Assembly (NCBI GenBank): GCA_943788755.1
Contig: CALSRM010000004.1
Span: 124,001-188,000 of the forward strand
Direction: 5' to 3'
Origin: an uncultured Flavobacteriales bacterium
GTDB lineage: Bacteria > Bacteroidota > Bacteroidia > Flavobacteriales_D > Parvicellaceae
DNA: 64,000 bases
Part shown: positions 53,992 through 64,000 of the stretch, in pieces
Numbering within the stretch: position 1 is the stretch's first letter
Layout: each line of letters starts with the position of its first letter
Program-made: the position numbers and the translations under genes
The notes under the pieces: model-generated
Told to the model about the DNA's origin: nothing
Database searches by the model: none
Seen by the model: the letters and a program-made list of their open reading frames with translations, nothing else

Positions 53992-56171
53992 TGAAGCCTT
54001 TTTTCAAAATATTGCTCCTTTGTGTTTATGTCCTTTTCGTAAATAATGTCTTTTCTCAGAAAGGCCACAAATTAGAATATGAAGCGCAAAAAAGTTTTGT
54101 TATCGAACAAAGTATCGAAATGATTGCTGAAAATTCTGAATCCGAAGACGCGGATTACACAACACTATTTGACTTACTTAGTATTTTCTATGACAAGCCA
54201 ATCAACTTAAATCACAAGGAAATAAAAAGTGATTTACAGCAAATACGACTATTATCTGACTTTCAAATTGACAATTTACTAACGCATATTGAAAGAAATG
54301 GCAAGTTAATGGCTATTTATGAACTACAATCTATCGATGGATTTGATCCGCAAACAATAAGAAACCTTATGCCTTTTGTTGCAGTTACCACTGAGTTTTA
54401 TTCTCCTCATATTTCTATAGACGACATGTTTAAAAGCGCTACAAATGAAGTTTTTATCCGTTATTCTCGGGTTCTGGAAGATCAAGAGGGATTCTACGAC
54501 CAAGATCGGTTGACAGAGTTATATGGCTCTGATACTGCTGCGGATTCTGCATGGAAAGCTAGTCCGAACAGCAGAACATTGGGTTCTCAAGATAAATTAT
54601 ACATGCGTTACCGGTTTAAGTTCTTAACCAATTTAAGTATTGGGTTTACCATGGAAAAAGATGCCGGCGAATCATTTTTTGGCAATAAGAAAGCCGAAAA
54701 ATTATTTGGTATAAAGTCGAAAAAAGGTTTTGATTATTATTCCGCTCACTTTTACATTAAAAATATTGGAAAAATAAAAGCCTTAGCATTAGGAGACTAC
54801 CATGTTCAATTTGGGCAAGGATTAACATTTTGGTCTGGGTTGGCTTTTGGAAAATCAACAAATATTATGTCAACCAAAAGAAATGCATTAGTAATTAGAC
54901 CCTATGCTTCGGTAGATGAAAATCTGTTTTTAAGAGGAGCCGCTGCTACGGTTGGGTTGGGTAAATTTGAATTTACCGCCTTTGGGTCAAGAAAAAAGAT
55001 TGATGCTAACATTAATCACGAAGATACTCTTTCCACTATTGATGGGCCTAGCATCACCTCTTTCCAAGCGACAGGCTTTCACACTACAGTTGGTGAATTA
55101 GAGGATAAAGACGCTATTGAAGAAACACACATGGGAGGCCATGCACGTTTTGTCACTAGAAAACTGAGTGTTGGTGTGACGGGAGCGCATTCTATGTATG
55201 GTGGTAATGTAGAGAGGGCTTTGCAATACTACAATCAATTTGATTTTAATAGCAACCAAAATACTGTTATGGGTGCCGATTATAGTCTCTTGCATCAAAA
55301 CTTTAACTTCTTTGGAGAAGTTTCCAGAAGCGCAAATGGAGGCATGGCTCAATTACATGGAATGCTAGCTTCTTTAGACCCTAAATTGGCATTGTCTGTA
55401 TTGTATCGAAATTATGAAAAGGATTACCAATCATTACTTAGTACCGCCTTTGCTGAAAGCAGCAGGAATGTAAATGAAAAGGGAGTTTTTATAGGTATAG
55501 AAGCGAAGCCAACAAAATATTGGATAGTGACTGCTTATGCAGATCAATTTACTTTTCCTTGGATGCGATTTCAAACCGACCAACCAAATACTGGAGGAGC
55601 AGATTACATTCTGCAAACAAGGTACAAACCGAGCAGAGATTTAGATATGTATGTTAGAGTTAGAAATCGCAACAAACCAAAAAACACAACAGAAGATTTA
55701 GACGACATCGATTTTGCTGTGAGGATTGACCAGTGGAACATTCGGTACAATATCATTTACAAAATATCTGAATCTGTTCGGCTTCGAAATAGAATTGAAT
55801 ACACTACTTACAAACGAGGGGAGAACCAAAGAGAACAAGGGTTTTTAATTTATCAGGATGTAATGTATAAACCTAAATCAAGTCCATTTTCTTTTTCTTT
55901 TCGATATGCATTGTTTGATACAGATTCATATAATTCAAGAATCTATAGTTACGAAAATGATGTGTTATACTTCTTTACCATTCCGGCTTATTCTAATAGA
56001 GGAACTAGAACTTATTTAACGGCTCGGTATAAGGTTAGAAGAGGCATAGACATTTGGTTACGTTGGAGCCAATGGTATTATAACAATGTAAATGTAATTG
56101 GTAGTGGGCAGAGTGAAATTATTGGAAATACGAAGGCCGAAATTCGAGCGCAAGTGAGGTTTAAGTTTTAG
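53991..56171 (+). CDS. exported helix-hairpin-helix / beta-barrel protein
   Basis: A 726-residue exported protein with a signal peptide (residues 1-22). Residues 55-130 form ComEA-like helix-hairpin-helix repeats (INLNHKEIKSDLQQIRLLSDFQIDNLL, LMAIYELQSIDGFDPQTIRNLMPFV). The remaining 550 residues are rich in aromatic, amphipathic strands and end in EIRAQVRFKF, like an outer-membrane barrel. This two-part design is common in Bacteroidota and has no established function. It is coupled to the PorV/PorQ-like gene by a one-base overlap. Confidence 0.75.
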   Translation: MKPFFKILLLCVYVLFVNNVFSQKGHKLEYEAQKSFVIEQSIEMIAENSESEDADYTTLFDLLSIFYDKPINLNHKEIKSDLQQIRLLSDFQIDNLLTHIERNGKLMAIYELQSIDGFDPQTIRNLMPFVAVTTEFYSPHISIDDMFKSATNEVFIRYSRVLEDQEGFYDQDRLTELYGSDTAADSAWKASPNSRTLGSQDKLYMRYRFKFLTNLSIGFTMEKDAGESFFGNKKAEKLFGIKSKKGFDYYSAHFYIKNIGKIKALALGDYHVQFGQGLTFWSGLAFGKSTNIMSTKRNALVIRPYASVDENLFLRGAAATVGLGKFEFTAFGSRKKIDANINHEDTLSTIDGPSITSFQATGFHTTVGELEDKDAIEETHMGGHARFVTRKLSVGVTGAHSMYGGNVERALQYYNQFDFNSNQNTVMGADYSLLHQNFNFFGEVSRSANGGMAQLHGMLASLDPKLALSVLYRNYEKDYQSLLSTAFAESSRNVNEKGVFIGIEAKPTKYWIVTAYADQFTFPWMRFQTDQPNTGGADYILQTRYKPSRDLDMYVRVRNRNKPKNTTEDLDDIDFAVRIDQWNIRYNIIYKISESVRLRNRIEYTTYKRGENQREQGFLIYQDVMYKPKSSPFSFSFRYALFDTDSYNSRIYSYENDVLYFFTIPAYSNRGTRTYLTARYKVRRGIDIWLRWSQWYYNNVNVIGSGQSEIIGNTKAEIRAQVRFKF

Positions 56172-56301
56172 CGCGTGCAGTCAAACCGTTTTTTGGCTTA
56201 TAAAATAAACAGCATATTATGGAATTGAAGGTTTATTGAAAGCTGAAGATATAAAGAAGGAAATCTTTATTAATGAACATTATATGTGGAATTATTAAAT
56301 A

Positions 56302-56337
56302 ATTTGGTGCTAGCGAGATGTCTCACTAGCACCAAAT
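56302..56337. terminator. long palindromic hairpin between convergent genes
   Basis: ATTTGGTGCTAG (56302-56313) pairs perfectly with CTAGCACCAAAT (56326-56337). After one C-A mismatch an inner GAGA/TCTC stem closes on a two-base TG tip. There is no strong T-run on the rightward side and only moderate A/T on the leftward side. It probably ends or stabilises both convergent transcripts. Confidence 0.7.
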
Positions 56338-56341
56338 CACA

Positions 56342-59300
56342 TTATTTTAATAATGTTACGTGCCCAATATACTCATGTGGTTCCTTTGAAGAAGCATCTG
56401 TACAAGTAACTTTCCAAACATAAACATCTTGTTGAGACATGAGACCTTTATATGTGCCATCCCACCCCTCAGAGGAGTAAGAAGTTTCAAAAATTAATTC
56501 TCCCCATCTGTTAAACACCATAAACGAATATTTCAAGGGATCTTCACCTTTTACAATTGGTTTAAATTCGTTATTAATTAAATCACTACCACCTGGTGTG
56601 AATGCATTTGGAACATAAAGGATAAATTCCTCATCGATTAAAACGTTCTGACAAATTGCATCATTACATCCGTCAAGGGTAATAGCTTCTAAACACACTT
56701 CATAAGTTCCAGGATTTGCATTTGGAAAAGTGTACTGAGGATCTTCTACCGTACTTTGGTCTTCTAATCCTCCAACATCAAAAGTCCAATTATATGCATC
56801 CGCATTTGAGCTTAAATTAACGAAATCGATTGTTGGATGCATTACAGTGGTAGGTTGCGGTCCAAATGTAAAGTCAGCGGTAGGGTATGCAAAAACACAA
56901 ACATAATTTGGAATCGTAACCGTTTCAACACATCCTTCTGCAGTAGTTATGGTCAGCGTTACATCCCAGCATCCTGGTTGCGTAAAAACATAAGAGGGAT
57001 TTCCGCATTGCGTACTTGTTCCTCCATCACCAAAATTCCATAAACATGTGGAACCAGTTGGCACCAAATTATCCGTAAAATTAGTTGTAACGGGAGTACA
57101 TCCAGATAATTGGTCGCCCGTAAATGAAATTGCCGGAACTGTATTTACCGTTACAGTCACTTGGTCAGAAATTGGTGGAGTTTGACAGCCGTCTGTAACT
57201 GTTACCGTATAAACTGTTGTTTGCGTAGGAAAAACTGACTGGTTCTGCCCAACACCCAAGCCTTGGTCCCAAGTGTAAGTATAAGGACCTCCATCACCTC
57301 CACTTGCTAATGCTGAAAGGTTTGAAGGTGAACCTTCACAAATTGGAGTATCACCAAATACTGAAAGTGATAAAGAATCATTAACCTGAACTAACACATT
57401 CGTTGCTAGTGAACAACCATTTGCATCTGTTGCAGTAAATGTATATACCTCATCTAGTATAGGTGAAACGTTTCCGTCTTCAGTAGCAAACAGAACTACT
57501 CCTGCGTTATCAGACCATTCATAAGTAAATGGTTGAGTACCACCGGTTACCGTTCCGTCTAAAAAGGAAGAACCACCAATGCAAATTGGGCTAATAGCAG
57601 TTGCAGATACCCCAACAGCTATTGGACTTCCAACCTCTACCAGACTATCTGTTGAACATTCATTCACATCTTGAGCATATACAGTATAAGTTCCTGAACA
57701 TAAATTAGTAAATAATGGACCAGCTACAAAATTAACCCCATCTATACTATATTGAGTAACATTAGTAGCAACAACCTCTAATGAACCATCGCATGCTCCT
57801 GGACAAGATTCATCCACTTCAATTACATCATTAATAACAGCAGCTGCAGGGCCAGCTAAAATAACTGTTTGATTTATAAAACATCCGTTTCCATCTGTAA
57901 CATTTAAATCATATTGACCCGAACATAAATTATCTACAAAAGGAATACTTTGACCCGTTGACCATGTGTAAGTATAGTTCCCATCTCCACCTAATGGTAT
58001 TGAGTTTATGTTTCCATTACATGAACTATTACAAACAGGTTGTACTATGTTTAAAGTCATTGACATCGCTGCGGGCTCCGTAATTGTCTCAATAGACGAC
58101 GCTAGACAGCTATTTGCGTCTTCTACAACTACATCATAATCACCTGCACAAAGGTTTGTAAAGGTATTTCCTAATGAAAAATTAGCCCCATTATCATTAC
58201 TGTATTGCAACGTTCCTGTTCCGCCTAATGCGTTTACTTCAATTTCACCTATACAATCACCATTACAAGATAAATTTATAGGAGCTGTCGTAAATATCAA
58301 TTCAGCTGGATCAATAATCTCGATTGTAGAATAAGCTTCGCAGCCTATGGCATTTGTTACAGCAATCAAATATGTTCCATCTTCAAGACCTAAGAATACG
58401 TTGCTAGGTTGAAATGTTGCACCATTATCTATACTAAACGCTGTTGCCCCTGTGGCATCAATAGAAATTGAACCATCAGAGCCACCATTGCACGATGGAG
58501 CAATTGGGTTGACAGCAATTATTTCTGGTCCACCTTGATCAGAAACTGTAACTGTTCCTGTTACTTCGCAATTAAGGTTATCTAATACAGATATATTGTA
58601 GGTATTAGCTGAAAGTCCAGTAAAAGTTCCTCCAGGTTGATAAGTTACACCTCCATCTGTAGAATATTGATAGGTTGGAATTCCATTATTACCTGTTAAA
58701 GTTATTTCACCATCAGCATTTCCACATGTGGATGATACAACTGTATTCGTGTAATCTACACCTGAAAACTGAACGGTAATATCTTGTGAATCAGTACAAC
58801 CTCCATTATCTTCTGTCCACGTTAACACATAAGGACCAGCTGCTGTAACAGTAGCTGTTGCCGTAGGTGAATTATCATTAGTATTTGAAAATAAGGCAAC
58901 AGACGGACCTGTTGCCGTCCATGTTCCAACACCAAGACTAGGATTTGCATTTAAATCATAACTAAAAGAACAAACGTCATCATCTAATCCAGCATTTGCG
59001 ACAGGTGTTGCTACAAATGGCCCACCAGAGATAGTATGAGTACAACCGTTATCATCTATTACGTCAAAAGAATACATATCTCCTTCGTTCAACCCTGTAT
59101 ACAAGACAGTTCCATTGTTTCCGATTGAGGTTGCAGATAAAGTTGCTGTTGCCGGTAGAACATTTGAAATCGTGAAATTTGTTCCAAAAGCTTCAGGATG
59201 ACCTCCCGTTAACTGAACAACTACATCGGTACAACTTGGTGTTACAGCAGAAGTAATCGGGTTTAACAATGTAACATCAACATCTGCTGAACTAGTACAA

Positions 59301-62300
59301 GCTCCATTAACCTCGGTCCAAGTAAGCGTATAAGTACCTGGATTAGTTGCTGAAACTGTTGCATTTGGATCATTTGTATTTGGCGCAAAACTTACACCTG
59401 CTCCTGACCATGTTCCAGTCCCAACACTTGGAATAGCACCTAAACCATAATTTAAGATACATTCTACAGAACCCACACCGGCATCAGCAACAGGTTGTTC
59501 GACAAATGGTCCTCCAGCAAACTGAATAGGACATCCATTACCATCAGTAATATCAAAAGAATAACTCTGTCCGTTTTGAAGACCAGTAATTACAACATTA
59601 CCTCCATTTGAAACACTTGTTGTATTAAGTACAGCATTAGCGGGTAAAAGGTTAGAAATTGTAAAATTAGTGCCATCAACAGCTGGTAAACCTCCATTAA
59701 TCGTAACCGATACGTCCGCACACGTAATTGACTCACTAAAAGTTATTTCTGGTAAATATTGAACTGGAAATGGTGTTCCCATTTCATAACAAGGAAGTCC
59801 TCCCGTTGAATATGAGTAAAATCCATCCTGTACACTGTAAAATGTAATTGGCACAAAATAAAGTATATTGTCTGTAACAGTAAGTGCAGCACCAGTCACA
59901 GGTTGACTTAATGGAGTATTTATCCAAAAATAATCATTTATATCGTTAAAATTAGGACCATCAATTATTGTAACTAAGCATGGATCATTACCTATCCAAT
60001 CATCAGGAGGGGTATTACTTGGCACTGTAGCCACTGTTGGAGGGCAAGTAAAAACCATCCATGAAATACCTGGATCATATATTATTGGATTTCCGGCGTT
60101 ATCAGTAGCCGGTGAATAATCATTTGGAGGAGTAAAACCAGTAGTTGATAAAATATCAAAATTATCTCCATAACACAATGTGAATAAGCCGTTGTTAGTC
60201 GGTGCTTGACCATTTATCTCTGTATCGAAGCTACCAACTGATGCTGGACAAGAACAATCTACTGGCGCTGTTCCATTAAGTGCAATTGAACAATCCGTAT
60301 CTAAATCAAAAAATGCTGTTACCGTATAATCTAAACCATTTGCAGGGATACCTGTTAATTCCCAAAGTTGAGGACTACTATATGTTCCTGAAGGAAAAGT
60401 AACGTTATAAGTATCTCCGTTGGTAAATACCACTTCAACAATTAAATCAGCACCTGCAGGTGCATCAGTAAACTGTATACCTCCTAACGTACCATCAGTG
60501 AGTGAGAATGTATTTGTTATACCATCGCAAGCCCCTTGAGAAACCGAAAAAGAAGACATAAAACAAACCGGCGTACAATCTGGCGGAGCATTATAAGTTT
60601 GGGTTACTGTACATGCTGTATTATCTGAAAAATAAAACTCTAAATCACATGCTGCACCATCTGGAGTTTGGCCTGTTATTTCAAAACTAACTCCACTCGT
60701 TATAGTTGTAACATCTAATACATCCTGGTTCCCATCACAATCTTCAATAATCAAATTACCGGTTGCGGGTGGGTCAAGAAATGTAACTGTCCCTGATGAT
60801 GTATATGTATTCGTTGCGGGGTCACATGCACTAGTAAGCAAAGTATATCCAATTTGACACTGGGGACAAGTAGGATTTGTTGCTGGAAGAACCGTAACAG
60901 TTATAGTAGTATCATAACTACAACCAAAATCATCCGTTACCGAATAATCATAATCAAAGTCTCCAGCTACTGTAGTATTAATACAAATATTATTACAATC
61001 TCCAGAAGTACTAATAATTCCTGGACCGCTCCATGAGGACCCTCCGCAATTAGCTGCTATTACTGGAGTATAAGTTACAGGGTCTGGATACAATAAAGGA
61101 TCAAAATTAATCGACCATTCAAATACATAGCCATCATCCAAACCTTGATCATCGCATAATTCCAAACTCCACTCTCCATTTAATGGGCAGCCAACCAATC
61201 CTGTTAAAGGATTATCGCTTTCGTATGTGCCCGAGGGTAATGTTGCTGCATTGTTATCATCCCAAGTTCCATTATTAGAAGTGGGGCTCCAAAAATAGTC
61301 ATAACCAACACCTGCTCCAGGATTGGGATCAAATATTGGTTCACCAATAGTAGTAGAAGGGTCAGAATTATAACTTACCAAAATAACAGAATTTCCATTT
61401 GGGCAGATAATACTAATCTGTAAATCTCCTAACCAAGAATGTTCCATATTTACAAAAATATCCTGCAGATCGTTAATGTTAGTCAATGTTTGTCCTGGTG
61501 AAAATGCTACCATAGTTAATGGATTATCAAAGCATTCCCCAACTCCATCAGGAACAAAAGTCGTTCCCGCAAAATTTAGATTTGGATTACCAACATAAGT
61601 AGTTGGGGTAACCAATCCATCTAAACATGCTATTTCATCAATACATATTGAAAAATCTGGTGTAGTACCTGTAAAAGTTGGAACCGTTCCTGCCAATACT
61701 TGAAGATCTATTCTGTTTGTATTTACGCAGCCATTATCATCAGTTACCTCCAACTGAATCCAATAATCTCCAACATCAGAAAATAGATGTGATGGATTCT
61801 CTTGTGTGGATGTAGATCCATCCCCAAAATCCCATAAGTAATCTGTAATTGTGAAACCAGCAGCTGCAGTAGAAGCATCATTAAAATTAACACTTTCTCC
61901 TGGACAAATTTGCAAAGGAGTTCCTCCTGTTATTGTTCCTCCTGCAACTGGTCTATCACAAGGTGTGATGCAACTTATAGATGCATCCCAACCATCTTCG
62001 GTGGATAACCAATCTGATGTAAAAACAAAGGTTAAACATCCTGACACATTTGTGCCAGTAGCCTCAACTGACAAACCATCCAATGAATTACCGGTCTCAA
62101 CCCCCAGCAACGGGGATGCTGTAGAGGGGCCATCATAAATTTCTAAGAAATCAAAACCATCCTCTATTAAGAAGGAAGCAAAGTCAACTTGAATTAACTG
62201 ACCTGCAGCCTGACCTGCAGCATCAGGACAAATTGTAATTGTTTCATTTTCACTATTGCCATAATCATGATTTCCTCCTTGATTTCCTCCAGTATCATAA

Positions 62301-62416
62301 AAATTACCTGTGCAATCATCAATGTCTGCACCATCAATAGTATAATTCTGACTATTAACAGATATACAAGTTAATAATAAGATAATAAAGATACTTCTGG
62401 TTCTAAAAAAACTCAT
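56342..62416 (-). CDS. giant T9SS-secreted multidomain adhesin
   Basis: A 2024-residue protein. In order: a signal peptide (1-22); a CUB-like domain (about 30-150, FLEIYDGPS); a PKD domain (about 160-245, YLWDFGDGSTSTQENPSHLF); a proprotein-convertase P-domain-like region (about 280-440, LGDLQISIICPNG to WSLELCDDQG); Cys-rich modules; a tandem pair of about 165-residue repeats (about 890-1220); SprB-like repeats with SCNGDCIGEI and VCNSSCNGNI; two PKD-like domains; and a C-terminal type B sorting domain (YVPNAFTPGGSDLINNEF to the end). It should be displayed on or released from the cell surface for adhesion or gliding. It starts one base after the small upstream gene. Confidence 0.9.
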   Translation of the reverse strand: MSFFRTRSIFIILLLTCISVNSQNYTIDGADIDDCTGNFYDTGGNQGGNHDYGNSENETITICPDAAGQAAGQLIQVDFASFLIEDGFDFLEIYDGPSTASPLLGVETGNSLDGLSVEATGTNVSGCLTFVFTSDWLSTEDGWDASISCITPCDRPVAGGTITGGTPLQICPGESVNFNDASTAAAGFTITDYLWDFGDGSTSTQENPSHLFSDVGDYWIQLEVTDDNGCVNTNRIDLQVLAGTVPTFTGTTPDFSICIDEIACLDGLVTPTTYVGNPNLNFAGTTFVPDGVGECFDNPLTMVAFSPGQTLTNINDLQDIFVNMEHSWLGDLQISIICPNGNSVILVSYNSDPSTTIGEPIFDPNPGAGVGYDYFWSPTSNNGTWDDNNAATLPSGTYESDNPLTGLVGCPLNGEWSLELCDDQGLDDGYVFEWSINFDPLLYPDPVTYTPVIAANCGGSSWSGPGIISTSGDCNNICINTTVAGDFDYDYSVTDDFGCSYDTTITVTVLPATNPTCPQCQIGYTLLTSACDPATNTYTSSGTVTFLDPPATGNLIIEDCDGNQDVLDVTTITSGVSFEITGQTPDGAACDLEFYFSDNTACTVTQTYNAPPDCTPVCFMSSFSVSQGACDGITNTFSLTDGTLGGIQFTDAPAGADLIVEVVFTNGDTYNVTFPSGTYSSPQLWELTGIPANGLDYTVTAFFDLDTDCSIALNGTAPVDCSCPASVGSFDTEINGQAPTNNGLFTLCYGDNFDILSTTGFTPPNDYSPATDNAGNPIIYDPGISWMVFTCPPTVATVPSNTPPDDWIGNDPCLVTIIDGPNFNDINDYFWINTPLSQPVTGAALTVTDNILYFVPITFYSVQDGFYSYSTGGLPCYEMGTPFPVQYLPEITFSESITCADVSVTINGGLPAVDGTNFTISNLLPANAVLNTTSVSNGGNVVITGLQNGQSYSFDITDGNGCPIQFAGGPFVEQPVADAGVGSVECILNYGLGAIPSVGTGTWSGAGVSFAPNTNDPNATVSATNPGTYTLTWTEVNGACTSSADVDVTLLNPITSAVTPSCTDVVVQLTGGHPEAFGTNFTISNVLPATATLSATSIGNNGTVLYTGLNEGDMYSFDVIDDNGCTHTISGGPFVATPVANAGLDDDVCSFSYDLNANPSLGVGTWTATGPSVALFSNTNDNSPTATATVTAAGPYVLTWTEDNGGCTDSQDITVQFSGVDYTNTVVSSTCGNADGEITLTGNNGIPTYQYSTDGGVTYQPGGTFTGLSANTYNISVLDNLNCEVTGTVTVSDQGGPEIIAVNPIAPSCNGGSDGSISIDATGATAFSIDNGATFQPSNVFLGLEDGTYLIAVTNAIGCEAYSTIEIIDPAELIFTTAPINLSCNGDCIGEIEVNALGGTGTLQYSNDNGANFSLGNTFTNLCAGDYDVVVEDANSCLASSIETITEPAAMSMTLNIVQPVCNSSCNGNINSIPLGGDGNYTYTWSTGQSIPFVDNLCSGQYDLNVTDGNGCFINQTVILAGPAAAVINDVIEVDESCPGACDGSLEVVATNVTQYSIDGVNFVAGPLFTNLCSGTYTVYAQDVNECSTDSLVEVGSPIAVGVSATAISPICIGGSSFLDGTVTGGTQPFTYEWSDNAGVVLFATEDGNVSPILDEVYTFTATDANGCSLATNVLVQVNDSLSLSVFGDTPICEGSPSNLSALASGGDGGPYTYTWDQGLGVGQNQSVFPTQTTVYTVTVTDGCQTPPISDQVTVTVNTVPAISFTGDQLSGCTPVTTNFTDNLVPTGSTCLWNFGDGGTSTQCGNPSYVFTQPGCWDVTLTITTAEGCVETVTIPNYVCVFAYPTADFTFGPQPTTVMHPTIDFVNLSSNADAYNWTFDVGGLEDQSTVEDPQYTFPNANPGTYEVCLEAITLDGCNDAICQNVLIDEEFILYVPNAFTPGGSDLINNEFKPIVKGEDPLKYSFMVFNRWGELIFETSYSSEGWDGTYKGLMSQQDVYVWKVTCTDASSKEPHEYIGHVTLLK
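58760..59740 (-). repeat. tandem ~490-bp coding repeat in the adhesin gene
   Basis: Two consecutive units encode the same frame pattern: Cys-x-Asp-Val near the start, GTNFTISN, LPA, YSFD, DxNGC, GGPFV, PVAxAG, GTW and TWTExxGxCT. The units are clearly related but diverged, so this is an old internal duplication rather than a recent copy. Confidence 0.65.
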
Positions 62417-62417
62417 A

Positions 62418-62858
62418 CTATTTTATTTTAGATTTATTGTATTCCTCAATTAACTCATCATTCGAATAAAACATTAGACAATTTGTAGTTCCATCTATTC
62501 GATAAAATCGTCTTTCATCTTTCTTTGTTTGAAAAGCATATGCTAAAACATTCAATGCATTATTATTGTAGTCAGTTAATGCCGATTCTTCTGTACTTCC
62601 CTTTACTTTCTCTCGGTATTTAACTTCCGATAACATAGGGTAATTATTACCCTCTAATTTACCTGACATATCTACTAACCTATAAGAATGATCTAATTTG
62701 AAAGTTAAAAAATCAATCAACTGAGAATTAGTTGACTTGGATTTCTCAACGTAATCACTGCCATAAATATCTATAACTCTTTGATCTACTGCATCTTGAG
62801 ATTGGCCGACCCCAATCATCGATAGTACAACAAATAGCGAAAGTAAAAATTGTTTCAT
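62418..62858 (-). CDS. small exported protein upstream of the adhesin
   Basis: About 146 residues from ATG 62858 (MKQFLLSLFVVLSMIGVGQSQ), which gives a good signal peptide; the frame is open further upstream but that part lacks any export signal. The mature protein starts QRVIDIYGSDYVEK and contains LIDFLTFKLDHSYRLVDM and a C-terminal RRFYRIDGTTNCLMFYSNDEL. I do not recognise a family. It lies one base before the adhesin and is surely co-transcribed; it may help that protein fold or be exported. The 249 bp upstream, to enolase, shows no further gene. Confidence 0.68.
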   Translation of the reverse strand: MKQFLLSLFVVLSMIGVGQSQDAVDQRVIDIYGSDYVEKSKSTNSQLIDFLTFKLDHSYRLVDMSGKLEGNNYPMLSEVKYREKVKGSTEESALTDYNNNALNVLAYAFQTKKDERRFYRIDGTTNCLMFYSNDELIEEYNKSKIK

Positions 62859-63107
62859 AATAAGAATTTCTTGATTGCCTTTGTAACGACTTTTTAATAA
62901 TTGGTTGCCATAAAAATACCTCTTTTTTTGAAAACTTTTCAATCGACCACGAAAACATTTGACAATGCGAATCTATATATTATTAGGACGAAGTATTATT
63001 TTTAATATTTAAACTGTTGACTGAATTACAGTTTTAATCAAACAACTCAACACAAAATAATAAAGCTCCGAATAAATTTAGAGACTTTGATAAGTACAAT
63101 TGCGGAA

Positions 63108-64000
<893 letters not shown>

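Overview
This window is a chromosomal segment of a low-GC Bacteroidota bacterium, most likely a member of the Flavobacteriales. The evidence is: the gliding genes gldB and gldC; two kinds of type IX secretion (T9SS) C-terminal sorting domain; PorT-like and PorV/PorQ-like outer-membrane proteins; TAnnTTTG promoter -7 elements in front of genes on both strands; and a near absence of Shine-Dalgarno sequences. The genus cannot be fixed from the sequence. I see no prophage, insertion sequence, CRISPR array, tRNA or rRNA.

Left part (1-13.8 kb): a leftward thiamine-related group (YkoF-like thiamine-binding protein, PnuC-family transporter, NadR-like kinase) is followed by a TPP riboswitch that serves a gene beyond the left edge. 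Then come an enoyl-CoA hydratase, the shikimate genes aroB (broken by a +1 frameshift) and aroA, a secreted M1 peptidase with a T9SS tail, a helical-repeat protein, rlmB, several lipoproteins and an orphan LuxE-like acyl-protein synthetase. From 13.8 to 16.4 kb lie tyrS and two repeat-rich intergenic stretches.

Middle (16.4-30 kb): a multi-pass membrane protein, a NUDIX hydrolase divergent from pyrE by only 8 bp, birA divergent from the run rsfS-ftsH-cdsA-psd, two small cysteine-rich exported proteins, a 3-hydroxyacyl-CoA dehydrogenase, and a translationally coupled operon of an epimerase-CBS fusion, DAHP synthase and a KdsC-like phosphatase.

Branched-chain amino-acid operon (30-38 kb, leftward): ilvE-ilvD-ilvB-ilvN-ilvC-ilvA. 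In front of ilvE I find two tandem modules, each made of a promoter, a short Ile-rich leader peptide and an intrinsic terminator. This is the clearest regulatory discovery in the window.

Right part (38-64 kb): a 770-residue exported orphan protein, NamZ-type muramidase, a LolC/E-type permease with a large extra periplasmic domain, an O-methyltransferase, an M16 peptidase broken by a second +1 frameshift, a TPR-PD40 protein, a ferredoxin-NADP reductase with its 2Fe-2S ferredoxin, nadE, a PorT-like barrel, gldB-gldC, trmB, a PorV/PorQ-like protein with a helix-hairpin-helix barrel protein, a 2024-residue T9SS adhesin and its small upstream partner, and the 3' part of enolase.

The main leads are the tandem ilv attenuators; the two +1 frameshifts, both at codons whose tRNA can re-pair one base forward (CUU-A and UUU-C); the epimerase-CBS / DAHP synthase / phosphatase operon; the domain insertion in the permease; and the cysteine-ladder lipoprotein.
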